DNA of 64,000 nt from Atriophallophorus winterbourni. Its lineage: Eukaryota; Platyhelminthes; Trematoda; Plagiorchiida; Microphallidae. Position numbers and translations under genes: made by a program. Location: the NCBI GenBank assembly GCA_013407085.1, contig JACCGJ010000557.1, positions 1 to 64,000 on the forward strand, read 5' to 3'. The first letter of the stretch is position 1; every line of letters begins with the position of its first letter. This document shows positions 11,280 through 22,414 of this stretch, in pieces. Below the pieces are notes generated by a model. It saw only the letters and a program-made list of their open reading frames with translations, did no database searches and was not told the DNA's origin.

Positions 11280-12853
11280 CTTTCTTTCTTTTATTTTTCA
11301 ATGCTTCATATAATAACAACTCTTATTCAGAGGTAATCATACAACCTTCATGCAATACGTTAGACACAATTACAATTAAAACCTCTGACATACGTAAAGT
11401 TTGTAATCAAGTTACAATCTGCAACAAACCTGATGAAACAGGTTTCGTACCAGCAATATTCAAAATGGGATCTGAAGACTTCTTCTTATTACTACTCAAT
11501 CTCTTTAATACGTCTATCAAATCAGGAACATTCCCCTAAGAATGAAAAGATTCCGTTGTTATTCCTCGACATAAGTCCGGATCACTACATACAGTTACCA
11601 ATTATCGACCCATTAATCACATACCACATCTAGCTAGAATATTTGAGAAGCTTGTCAGACAGGCCACCCTAGCATACTTGACACCAAACTATTTCATATC
11701 AAACCAGCACGGATTTCTCAACAGAAAATCTTGCGTCACTTGTCAACTAGAATTTTTAAATTACGTGACACAATCACTAGATTCAAACCTTGGAGTCATA
11801 ATTGTATTCATTGATATTATGACAGCCTTTGACAGGGTCCCGCAAATCTTACTCACTCGCAAAAACCTTTTCGGTAGATATACATGGCTACCGTTCTAGA
11901 ACTTTGCCAATTCCAAGCGGAGTCATACAAGGAAGCGTTCTAGGTCCACTACTCTTCTTGATATTTATCAACGATATACTATCTGTCATAACACACTGTA
12001 AACATCTTTTTGCTTGCAGATGATATAAAAGTCGCCATAGCCTTTCCATCTAACCAGACTAACGACTTTATATCAAAATTGAACCAAGACCTGGATGCTC
12101 TACTTCAATGGAGTATTCGTAACGGTCTTGAGTTCTCCACCAATAAATCTACTTCCATCAATTTCAACTCTATCATGCCAAAAGATTCTATCATCCTAAA
12201 TAATACACCACTACAACCAGCACAATGTGTACGTGATTTAGGTTATCGATATTCTGGATCACTTACATTTCATGAACAAATTTGCTACTTGATATCTAAA
12301 ACTAAAAAGCATATAGGTTTACTTCATAGATTCATCTCTCTGCCCCAGTGCAAGCTGGAACTTTACAAGTTATATACACTACTTTATTAGATTACTGCAA
12401 CATTATATTTAGTAACATTACTCGGTCTAGTAGCTATGCTTTAGAAGGCATCCAACGTTCTTTCACACGATCCATTACCACCAGTTCGGATAAGAATTCA
12501 TATAAGGAAAGATGTCAGATCCTAGGATTGGAACCATTATGGTTTTGAAGAATAAAACAAAATCTTATACTCTTTAACAGAATTTTGAAAAAAGATATGA
12601 TCGACATTGATTCACAATTAGATTTCAAAAAGTCTGAAGTATATAATCTTCGACACAAAAACAAAATATGTATACCGAAAATCCACAATCGTGTACGAAA
12701 TGAGTTCTTTATTTATAAATATTCTCGTTTATGGAATTTACTTCCCAACAGTATAAGATTGAGCACTTCACAAACTGAATTCAAAAAGCAACTCAACTCC
12801 TTTTTATCTCCGGAAAAAAATGGTAAGCTATTTCTAATTAATACAACTATAGA
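11280..12853 (+). pseudogene. LINE reverse transcriptase remnant (E)
   Basis: Translated across three frames, the stretch follows the order of a CR1/Jockey-type RT: a DETGFVPAIF segment, a degraded NYRP region, QHGFLNRKSCVTCQLEFLN, FIDIMTAFDRVP, PSGVIQGSVLGPLLFLIFIND, an ADDIKVA active site around 12015, and a thumb and C-terminal region up to about 12830. The CVTCQLE signature places it in the same family as F (14429-15765), in opposite orientation. Several stops and frameshifts break it. Its 3' end touches the hammerhead repeat at 12855. Confidence 0.72.
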
Positions 12854-12889
12854 TAAAGTAATGTGTTGCTCACATTCCCCGAAATTACA

Positions 12890-12931
12890 CTCCACTACCG
12901 GTTTCTGGCTGTTTGCCTTCATCAGGTGGAG
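12890..12931 (-). ncRNA. Hammerhead ribozyme, type I (HHR1)
   Basis: Read on the minus strand: stem I is formed by CTCCAC (12931-12926) and GTGGAG (12895-12890), a perfect 6-bp match. CTGATGA is at 12925-12919. Stem II is GGC/GCC around an AAACA loop, with an A-A mismatch at its base. GAAA is at 12905-12902. Helix III is minimal (CCGG), and the predicted cleavage triplet is GTA, cutting between 12896 and 12895. The base mismatch in stem II may weaken activity. Confidence 0.75.
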
Positions 12932-13129
12932 ACAGTAAGATTAGGTTCAGTGAGCCTTGAAACAGTGGATAAATGGTAAACAAGATTATACTTGAATGCC
13001 ACTGTTGCATAGGGTTCGTACAACGAACCACGATCTTCAAACACAGAATCACAAAGTGACTCTTGGTTAAGCACTCAAGGCGCTTGTGGATAACCAAAGT
13101 AATGTGTTGCTCACATTCCCCGAAATTAC

Positions 13130-13171
13130 ACTCACTACCGGTTTCTGGCTGTTTGCCGTCATCAGGTGGAG
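13130..13171 (-). ncRNA. Hammerhead ribozyme, type I (HHR2), weaker stem I
   Basis: The second core in the tandem. Minus strand: CTGATGA 13165-13159, stem II GGC/GCC with an AAACA loop and a C-A mismatch at the base, GAAA 13145-13142, CCGG and cleavage triplet GTA, cutting between 13136 and 13135. Stem I pairs CTCCAC with GTGAGT, so only the first three pairs are sound. The predicted cut is 240 nt from that of HHR1. Confidence 0.65.
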
Positions 13172-13216
13172 ACAGTAAGATTAGGTTCAGTGAGCCTTGA
13201 AACAGTGGATAAATGG

Positions 13217-14428
<1,212 letters not shown>

Positions 14429-15765
14429 TTAGAAACCTGGGATCCCATGGGAGTATAGAATATCTAGGGAAGAGTTTATCTTTAGGATTTGGGAAAGTGA
14501 GTGAACAGTAAGGGTTTCTACAAGCGTTTTAAATTTCCCTGTAGATGTGCACATACGGAAATGAAGAGGAAGGGAATTCCAAAGTTGCGCATATCTAACT
14601 AAGAAGAAGTTACGTCTAACTTTAGTGCGAGACATGGGGATATTCAACAGCCTTGTTCGATTGCGCAGATCATATCGGATATAATCGTGAAAGCGCATGC
14701 CAGACTGAAGCTTAATTCGTTGCTGGGTAATGATTCGAAAGAAAAGAAGCAGATTCAGATGAATTCTGCATAGCCATAGTGGTTCGACATTCAGCAAATT
14801 ACACCTTTCAAGATAAGGCAAGGGGTTTGAATAGCCCAAAGTTATTTTGCTGAAAGTACGTTGAAGTCTCTCTAAAAGAAAACAATCACGCCTACCCATG
14901 TGAGAATAGATGATATTACAATAATCGAGAATTGGTAGGACCTTCATCTTATATAAAGCTATTTTACTCTCGCGTAAGAGGAATTTATGGTTAATTAGGC
15001 TAAAGTTTTGTCTTGCTCTCGCAATGAGGTGTCTGGCTTGTTCATTAAAATTGAGAGAAGAGGAGTATCTAAATCCAAGGTCCTTAATTTCTGCAGAAGG
15101 TGTGATGGTTGAGCCATTTATCGTGAGTGTGCTAGAAGGGATTGAAAAACGTAATCCCATATATTGTGTCTTAGAAGCAGAAAATTCTAATCCCCATTGT
15201 GAGCCCCAGTTAGATAGAGAGGCAAGATCACGGTTAAGGGATATCAGGGCCTGGGACACTTCACCAGGAGGAGATGTTATGACGACTTTTATGTCATCCG
15301 CGAAGATGAATAGCTTAGAGTGATCTACAACATTTTGTAGATCATTAACATAGATAAGAAAAAGAAGTGGACCTAGAACGCTACCTTGAATTACGCCACT
15401 TGGAATTGGCTGATTAGTTGAGGTAACTCCATTAACGGGAACCGAAAAGGTGCGATCAGATAGAAAAGAACGGAACCAGCTCAATAAAGGCCCATGAATA
15501 CCTAAACATGATAGCTTCAAAAGGAGTAGCGTATGAGGAACCCGATCGAAAGCTTTGCATATGTCCAAGAATACAACAATCACTGCTAGTCCTTGGTCAA
15601 GAGAAGCCGTTATGAGATCTAAGTATTCTAATTGGCAGGTTACACAAGACTTTTGGCTGAGGAATCCATGTTGGACTGGAGAGAACGCATCTGGACCAAG
15701 GTAGCCCAACAAAGAATTTTTGATTAACCTTTCAAATAACCTAGACAGAATAGGAGTATGATTAA
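14429..15765 (-). mobile_element. CR1/Jockey-like LINE F, 5'-truncated, RT frame open
   Basis: The minus strand carries an uninterrupted frame with the RT blocks LSRLFERLIKN, QHGFLSQKSCVTCQLEYLD, FLDICKAFDRVPH, SGVIQGSVLGPLLFLIYVND and FADDIKVV (about 15312-15290). A thumb region and a C-terminal block with FFLVRYAQLWNSLP follow, ending in a stop at 14429. The N-terminal RT fingers and any endonuclease are absent because the copy is truncated at about 15765, where it joins a hammerhead-family repeat. The open frame runs on into that repeat up to 15859, giving a chimeric 476-codon ORF. It matches remnant E. Confidence 0.78.
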
Positions 15766-15915
15766 ACAAGATTATACTTGAATGCCACTGTTGCATAGGG
15801 TTCGTACAACGAACCACGATGTTCAAACACAGAATCACAAAGTGACTCTTGTTAGGCACTCAAGGCGCTTGTGGATAACCAAAGTAATGTGTTGCTCACA
15901 TCCCCCGAAATTAGA
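15766..15915 (-). repeat. Hammerhead-family repeat fragment without the ribozyme core
   Basis: This matches 12971-13130 closely (AACAAGATTATACTTGAATG through the AAAGTAATGTG block). It stops at CCCCCGAAATTA, just before the CTGATGA/GAAA region would begin. LINE F is joined to its left end. The same-family sequence on only one side suggests F inserted into, or recombined with, a repeat of this type. Confidence 0.7.
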
Positions 15916-16236
15916 TAATTTATACTTATACGGTATAAAAGGCTTCTAATATTTTTGGCTATAAAAATTTTTTAAGTGACATATAACTTTTTTCTTGAGC
16001 ATTTACTTTTCAGAATTGTTGAAATTCAACAAAATACACTCTCACAATTCTTGAAATGGCGATACCACTCATTTCTCCGTGATCCGATGAAGTGATCTTC
16101 CTATACGCTTATCTACGTTTGAAGTTGCATTTGGAACAACATACATGAATAAACATTGCGATTCTGACCTACCCAAAATGTAATTAACCCATTTCAAACA
16201 ATTACTGTTGTATTCGTTAAAAAATGATCTTACTGT

Positions 16237-16278
16237 CCCTACCTGATGAGTGCAAACAGCACGAAACCGGTCGTGGGG
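16237..16278 (+). ncRNA. Hammerhead ribozyme, type I (HHR3), intact core
   Basis: Plus strand: stem I is CCCTAC (16237-16242) with GTGGGG (16273-16278), six pairs including one G-U. CTGATGA is at 16243-16249. Stem II is GTGC/GCAC (four pairs) around AAACA, 16250-16262. GAAA is at 16263-16266. A minimal CCGG helix III leads to the GTC cleavage triplet ending at 16272. All core positions visible to me are canonical. The flank to about 16310 contains AAGCATGCAAATGAA, shared with the repeat at 33218-33465. Confidence 0.82.
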
Positions 16279-16596
16279 TGTGAATGACGGAAAAGCATGC
16301 AAATGAATATTTTGAACTTTTGTCATTTATTTTTCCAATATTCTATCAACTTTGTGTTTTAAACAAGCTACCATCTGTACAAATGTTATCCAACTTTTGT
16401 TACGGTTGTTAACAAAAAAATGTATTTATGTTCTACCTTAACATTTGTATAATTACCGTTTTGTTTGATGTACTTATTTATGAAAACAAATGATCATGCA
16501 TGGCATAACTTGGTGTATCCAAGAATATGCATTATTATTATACGGTAAATAAATGAAATGCTAGAATTTAGCTTGTTTAATACACACATCTTCTTT

Positions 16597-16636
16597 AGGT
16601 GACCTCTTACCATACCGGTGAAGAGATATTTTGATA
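16597..16636 (-). repeat. CR1-type tail hairpin fragment
   Basis: GTGACCTCTTACC and GGTGAAGAGAT form the conserved tail hairpin of CR1-like elements, read here directly beside the (TGAAC)n end of copy B. It is probably the remnant of an older 3' end into which copy B inserted. Confidence 0.4.
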
Positions 16637-17002
16637 TTGTTCAGTTCAGTTCAGTTCAGTTTGCACAGGACAGTATGTGGCTAACAAGCCAATCGAGCGT
16701 CCAGAATTTCTTTCGGTGGAAAGCTGCAGAGAAGCACCCACCATTGCCAAAACGTATATTCTTTTTGTCTGTTTGAAATCTTCGCCGATCGCGAAGCCAA
16801 GAGATTATCCGGGTTGAACTTAGGAAGCACCGCGTTATAGCCGATGCTGGAAAAAGAAAAAGCAGTTTCTCTTCACCAGCACGGTGAGAGGTTAGCGGAA
16901 GTAGCATTGTGTATAATAAAAATTAAAAAACACAAGAACTCTAGCCCTCAGTATATTTACGGGATAACGCTAAAAAATGAAAAACCTAAGCTTGTAAAGC
17001 AA

Positions 17003-19783
17003 TTAAGGCGAGTATTCAGGAAACAACTTACCCCAGTTGCGGTCCAACCCCTGCTTAAAACTAGACACGGTAATGCAGGATATAAGTTCTTCTGGAAGCC
17101 GGTTCCAGAAATTTACCACCCTGAGGCTGAAAAAGTGTTTCCTGGAGTCTAGCCGACATCGCTCCTTAGCAAGTTTGAGTGAATGGCCCCGGGTGCCCAG
17201 CTCAGGGCTTAAGGCAAAGAAGTCGGTCATGCTAACGCCACTTAACCCCTTCAAGATCTTAAAGGTTTCAATTAAGTCACCTCTCAAACGACGGCGCGTA
17301 AGTGAAAAAAGATCTAGGGACTTTAGGCGTGCAGCGTAAGGTTTCCCTCGCTGACCCTCAATCATGCGAGTTGCGAGACGCTGTACGCTTTAGAGTTGAA
17401 CGATAACCTTCTTGTAATAAGGGCACCACGCCTGGACACAATATTCTAAATGCGGCCTAACTAATGCCTTGTAAAGGGGCAGGAATACCTCGGGTCTTCT
17501 GCTGGATAACACGGATCTCAGCCGAAAGAGAACTTTGCGAGCACGTTGAGCTGCAGCGGAGCATTGGTCCTCCCATTTGAAGTCCGTCCTAACCAGTACT
17601 CCTAAATCCTTAACACGCTGTGTGGCGCTTACAGTGAGAGAATTGCCCGACACCTGAACTGAAATCTTATCAACCAGTGCTGACAAGAGTTGGCTCTTAT
17701 TAAGGTTAAGTGGGAGGTCCCACTGATGTGACCAGTTTATGACCCGTTCAAGGTCGTGCATCAAGGTATCTTCGTCCGTTGATCCGATGAATTTAACATC
17801 ATCCGCAAAAATGAAGCATGGGCACTTCAATGCAGAGGACAAGTCATCGATGAAAATCAGGAATAGAAGAGGACCAAGTACCGAACCTTGGGGTACACCA
17901 CTGATTACGTCGGTTTCATTAGACAGCGTAGATCCTACCCTAACTCGGAATGTCCTACCTGTTAGGAAGGCCTTTATCCAAGCAAGTAGACTACCCCGAA
18001 TGCCTTTTGCTGCTAGCTTAATCTCTAGAAGGCGGTGGTTTACGGAATCAAAAGCCTTGCTGAAGTCTAGGTAGAGGGCTTCGACAGGCTTCCCTTCATC
18101 CATCCTTTTAGTGGCAGTATTGAGAAAACTAAGAAGGTTTGTCAGGCAGGATCTACCCTTAAGAAATCCATGCTGAGTTACACTCAGTAGAGAATGCCGA
18201 CAAAGATGCTGACAGATTTTGTCACGCAGCAGTTTCTCCATTACTTTCGAGGCGATGCTAGTCAGGCTGACAGGTCTATGGTTACCAACAGTTGAGCTGC
18301 AACCACCCTTGTGTACTGGCACGATTATAGCTTCTTTCCATTCACTAGGAACCACTCCCATGTTCAAGCATGAATTGAAGAGCTTGCATAAGGGTTCTGT
18401 AAGCACTGGGGCAAGATTCTTTAGCATAATCGAGTGGATACCGTCTGGTCCCTCAGCTTTGTTGACGCGAACATGGATAAGTGCTTCATACACCTCGGAT
18501 TCCATGAAGGACAGCTCATCTAGTGCAGGAGCGCCAGGTAGTAGATTAAACGAGCTAGACGGAGCAATTAAAGAATTATCACGTCTTTGAACGCCACTGA
18601 AGAACCTAGAGAAGGCACTCGCCTTAGACAGGTCGGTATCGGCTACTTTTCCGTCCTCCAGATTTAAATCTCCAATGTTTTCCCTGGTTTTTCCTTTCGA
18701 TTGAGCGTAGCTATAAAATCTTTTGGGATTGGATTTAGCATCCCTAGCTAAGGATAACTCAAACTCCTGTTTGAGCAAACGCTGTATTTTAACACAAGAG
18801 TTCCGAGCGGTTTTGTATCGGACCCAAGAACCAGAAGTAAGAGATAGCTTATATTGCCGCCATAAACGATCTCGTTTTCGGGTAGACCGACGAACTCGAG
18901 GAGTCCACCAGGGCGGCCTATGATGCTTTTTCACGACTTGCAGCGGAGCGTGCTTGTCTTGTAACTCCTTAAGATACTTACAAATTCTATCCCAGTTTTC
19001 ACTTACATTAAAATCGTTAGAGAACTGAAAGAAAGATTTTGAAGTCTGTAGAAGAAAATCCCAGTCTACAAGCCTAAAATTTCGTCTAGGACGAGCAGTA
19101 GGTTTGTGAAATCGCAGTACCGCTTCGAAGCTTATCATTACGTGATCGCTTTTGCCGAGCGGTGGTAGGTATTTTAAGAATCTAACTGCTTCGGGCTGGG
19201 ACGACAATACTAGGTCGAGAGTGGATGGAGTACATCCATTACGAAACCTCGTAGGATCACTCACATGCTGATGCAGCGCATGATCATGGAGCCATTCGAG
19301 AAACATTTCGGATTGCTTGGGGACTAAACCTACAGAGACGGCCCAATTTATGTCCGGGAGGTTGAAATCACCTAAGATGAGTACGCTGGGAGCTGATTGA
19401 AACAACCTGTCGAGCGTCTCAATCAGCTGTGTAATCTCCTGCTGGGCTGCACTGGGTGTGACGTAGACACAAGCAATTGCGATGGCTGACTTGTAGCAAG
19501 TCAGGATACTCGTAACAACTTGGACGTTTTCACTGGTTAGGGATATACCCGTTCCTGTATTGTGCAAGCCATACTCCAGGAGGAGTGCAACGCCACCGCC
19601 TCTCCTGTCGCCAGGTCTATCGCATCTAATGACGAGATATTGCTCGCTGATGTTTGTTGGCACATCGTCAAGCGCAGACAGCCATGTCTCAGAAAGCGCT
19701 ATAACCCGGGGGTGCAACTCAGCCACACGAAGAGAGAGGTCAGCCCACTTATTCCTTATGCTGCACACATTAGCGTACAGCAC
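17003..19783 (-). CDS. CR1-like ORF2 (copy B): endonuclease-reverse transcriptase, one stop
   Basis: A long frame of 797 codons (19783-17390) is followed by a further open 120-codon block (17365-17003) in the same frame after one TAA. In copy A that position reads GAA, so this is a single late nonsense change. Endonuclease motifs: SETWLS near residue 30, LILGDFNLPDINW near 135 with catalytic Asn present, and SDHVMISF near 212. A basic linker PPWWTPRVRRSTRKRDR follows. RT motifs: IVPVHKGG, HRPVSLTSI, QHGFLKGRSC, LDFSKAFDSVNHR, QGSVLGPLLFLIF, and FADD near 659. The ORF is shown from a GTG; no ATG precedes the endonuclease, so the true start is uncertain. The frame stays open upstream into the ORF1 overlap. 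Confidence 0.82.
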
Positions 19784-19812
19784 GGGGGCGCTGGTTTTGC
19801 GTGCTTCTGAAA

Positions 19813-21130
19813 CTAACCCTGATTGGCCCTCGGTCGAAGCACCCGAGGGAGGTGCACGTTTTTTGGCGTGCTACTTAAAGCAGGAGTATCTGTTTCAACG
19901 ACCTCTTGCATGGGTGTTACGGACCGTTGACTAAAGATTGAGGCCGCCTCTATCAAAGAGCAACAACTGGAGAAATTTGCTTGGCTCCCATCTTCATTTT
20001 CGATAAGCGCGTCAACGTCGTCGAATCCGGACAGCCAGACTCGTAGCGATGAGCTTTTCGGTAAGATCTTAACGGATTCACTAGCGCTACGGTTTGCATC
20101 AGTCTTACGGATAGCAGATGTCCTTAAAGCGGAATTTCTCCTATGTGGAGCGGAAGGGTTTTGTCTAATATGAGATGGAGGGTTGTCTGGCTTAACCTGA
20201 AGCTTGTCTAGAGTTGTTGTGGCGATGTATTCAGCCCTAGACAATAACGCATCCCGATCCGCCTGGTACTTGAATTCTACCAGTATCGGCCTAGGGCGGT
20301 TATCCATCTTCCATCTCCCTACACGGTGAACTCGCACCGTGGGAGTAGAAGTCTTTAGACCTACCATCCGGATGAGATCGCTAATACATCTGCGATCAAA
20401 ATCTCTTCGACTTTTAGATTCCCTAATAAAAGGCTCCGCTCGATTGAAAACTAGAACATTTCGGGTTCTAGTTTTTGAAGAGTAATAAGAAGTGCCATTA
20501 AGTGACTCAACTTGCTTACGCGAACTGTTTAATTCCTGGATAATTTTATCCAGGTCGGGTGAGCCAGCAACATTTCCATGTTTCTTCCGTTGAGTATGGG
20601 CTTTACCTTGCTTGGTACGTTTTTGCGGAGTTGGGGCTACGTTTACGACCTTCGGAGAGGAAGCTTGCTTTGAAGGACTAGGTAACTGGAGAGCTACGTC
20701 TACGTCAGGGGATGCCCTTTTTTTCGCCTTTTTGTTAGCACGCTTACTTGAAGTCCTTGCTCCATTTACCACCTTAGGAGAGGTAGCTTGCTTGGAAGAA
20801 CTTTGCAGCCGGCTAGATTTGTGCGCTATAGCGTTGCCTGCTGTAGTCTCAGAACTTATATTTGCTCTCACCACAGATGCATACGATTGGGCGGCTGCAA
20901 AATCTGACGAGCTTCGCGACATCACTCTATTCCTTGGCTTTTGGCAAGCGGCGTCAGTGGCAGCCTCGTGACAGCCGGAACAATACCACTGCAACCAGCG
21001 GTATTTTGCATAAATCCCGTAGTGAGATTTATGTATGCCTGAGCAGCTAGGGTGAGCCCAACGCTTGCAAGCCGTTCACTCGATGCCCTTAGCCACCATT
21101 TTGCCACATTTTCCGTTGAGGCAGCTATTT
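19813..21130 (-). pseudogene. CR1-like ORF1 protein (copy B), broken zinc finger
   Basis: This corresponds to ORF1 of copy A. Downstream of the finger the frame is open for 393 codons (20994-19813), including the basic K/S/R-rich region and the VLVFNRAEPFIRESK block, with Trp retained where copy A has a stop. The finger itself has CLNGKCGK with a Cys missing in copy A. However, a TGA replaces the first Cys codon of the ECTAC motif, at about 21069. The ATG used by copy A is also altered, so translation of the whole protein is unlikely. Confidence 0.72.
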
Positions 21131-21479
21131 TTTGAACACTTATCTATCGGTAGAATGTGAGTAATGATAGTTCAGTAGGAAAATACAAGCTGATTTTATT
21201 ACTGGCGTAATTAATCAGAAAAATATCAATAATATAGTAAAATAGTTATTCTATTTTACTGCAAATTCAAGGAATAGCAAAAATTCGTAATGATATTTAT
21301 CGGAGCGTGGCAAAAATACAATCAATTTGAACGTACCGCGCAAGTTGTGGATAGCCGATCTATTTCAAGATTATTACAAGAACGTTTATTCTATTTTCAA
21401 CGGATTTGAACATGATTACGCCTCGTTAATCTGCAAAAGGAGATGATGCAGCATCGGCTGCAAGGAAGCCTCGAAAGAA

Positions 21480-22414
21480 TGGGGGCTCCGCTGCTCACTC
21501 CGGGGATTCTTGTCTGGTTTGTTCGAAACAGGTCGCCAATAACGCTAATGCTGTTCAATGTGAAATTTGTTCAATGTGGATACATATTCGATGGGGTGGA
21601 ATGAAGCCGGAGATGTATCGTTGGCTTCAAAAAAATTCATGCGATATCATTCGCACGATATGTAAATTATGCCTTCCACCGACTGGTATTAAGCTCACAA
21701 GTAATCAGCTTCAATTTGACACGGCTTCTTATAAGACCTATGAAGGTATTGATTGGGGTTTCTAAACAGTGTCTCACCCTCGAAGAAGGCTAACCACCAC
21801 ACATCTCGTGTACAGCAAGTTTACGTGCAATCTGCAGATGTACGCACCTTTGCAGAAGGTGCTTCCTCTTCCGTACTCGGTTCCAAAGACGGAGTTAGTT
21901 TTGCAGGTGCAACGAACGTTCTTGACTCAAAAAGGTGCAGGAACTATCACAGCTAGATAAAACTATCGAGAATAAACATCAGAGCTTTACCACCGTTGAG
22001 AGTAGAAAATTCTGCATCATTCTTCACAATGCGCCGGAGCAAACAGGTGCTTTGGCGATAGACAGGGTTAAACAGGAACGCGATTTATTAAATTCTACTT
22101 TCCCCCTTTTCGACGAATATGAAAATGGTGTAACGGTACGCACAGCGTTTCGCCAAGGCCGCAGGCCAGCGCCAGATGATCGTTCAAGTCCGTTAAAGAT
22201 TGTGTTAGACCCTGCTGAGCAAGTGACCTTACTGCTACAGAGGGGTTACAGGTTAAGGGGTAGTGAACTGCGACTCCTGCGTGATCTCTCTCCGGAAGAT
22301 CGTGCGAAAATGCGAAAAGCTCCTCAGGAGATTAGCGAACGCAGAGCCGCAGGTGAAACTAACTTGCGCATTGTGGATTTTAGGGTTGTGAGGATGAGGC
22401 CAAAAGTTCGTTGA
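21480..22414 (+). pseudogene. CR1-like ORF1 (element C) with PHD-type finger
   Basis: The N-terminal part reads CLVCSKQVANNA, then VQCEICSMWIH and ICKLC, the C-x2-C / C-x2-C / H / C-x2-C pattern of a PHD-like finger. The frame then shifts. The C-terminal part (21935-22414, 159 codons) is open and contains RKFCIILHNAPEQ, TAFRQGRR and DLSPEDRAKMRKA. The last resembles the folded RNA-binding region of LINE ORF1 proteins. Its stop codon overlaps the first codons of ORF2 (22411). Confidence 0.6.

Larger units (their letters stand above)
12855..13216 (-). repeat. Tandem hammerhead-bearing repeat, about 1.5 units of 241 bp
   Basis: The block AAAGTAATGTGTTGCTCACA occurs at 12855 and again at 13096, and sequence between and after the two starts is nearly identical, giving a 241-bp period. 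Each repeat carries a type I hammerhead core on the minus strand (next two entries). Small tandem repeats with type I hammerheads and a tiny helix III are known as animal retrozymes and as long-terminal-like repeats of Penelope elements. The unit has no ORF. It lies between LINE remnant E and an AAT microsatellite. Confidence 0.78.
16637..21331 (-). mobile_element. CR1-like LINE, copy B, full length and nearly intact
   Basis: The same family and orientation as copy A, about 4.7 kb, from the shared 5' end at about 21331 to (TGAAC)n at 16660-16637. ORF1 occupies about 21130-19813 and ORF2 19783-17003. It is better preserved than copy A. I find one in-frame stop in ORF2 near its C-terminus, and one stop within the ORF1 zinc finger. 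Its 5' end abuts element C head to head. Confidence 0.87.

Noticed and set aside
17739..18590. Plus-strand open frames opposite LINE copy B (and similar ones at 8969-9370, 10048-10407, 19560-19934, 20612-20971)
   Set aside because: They are antisense shadows of conserved ORF1/ORF2 codons; the same shadows appear opposite copy A and no independent protein motif is present.
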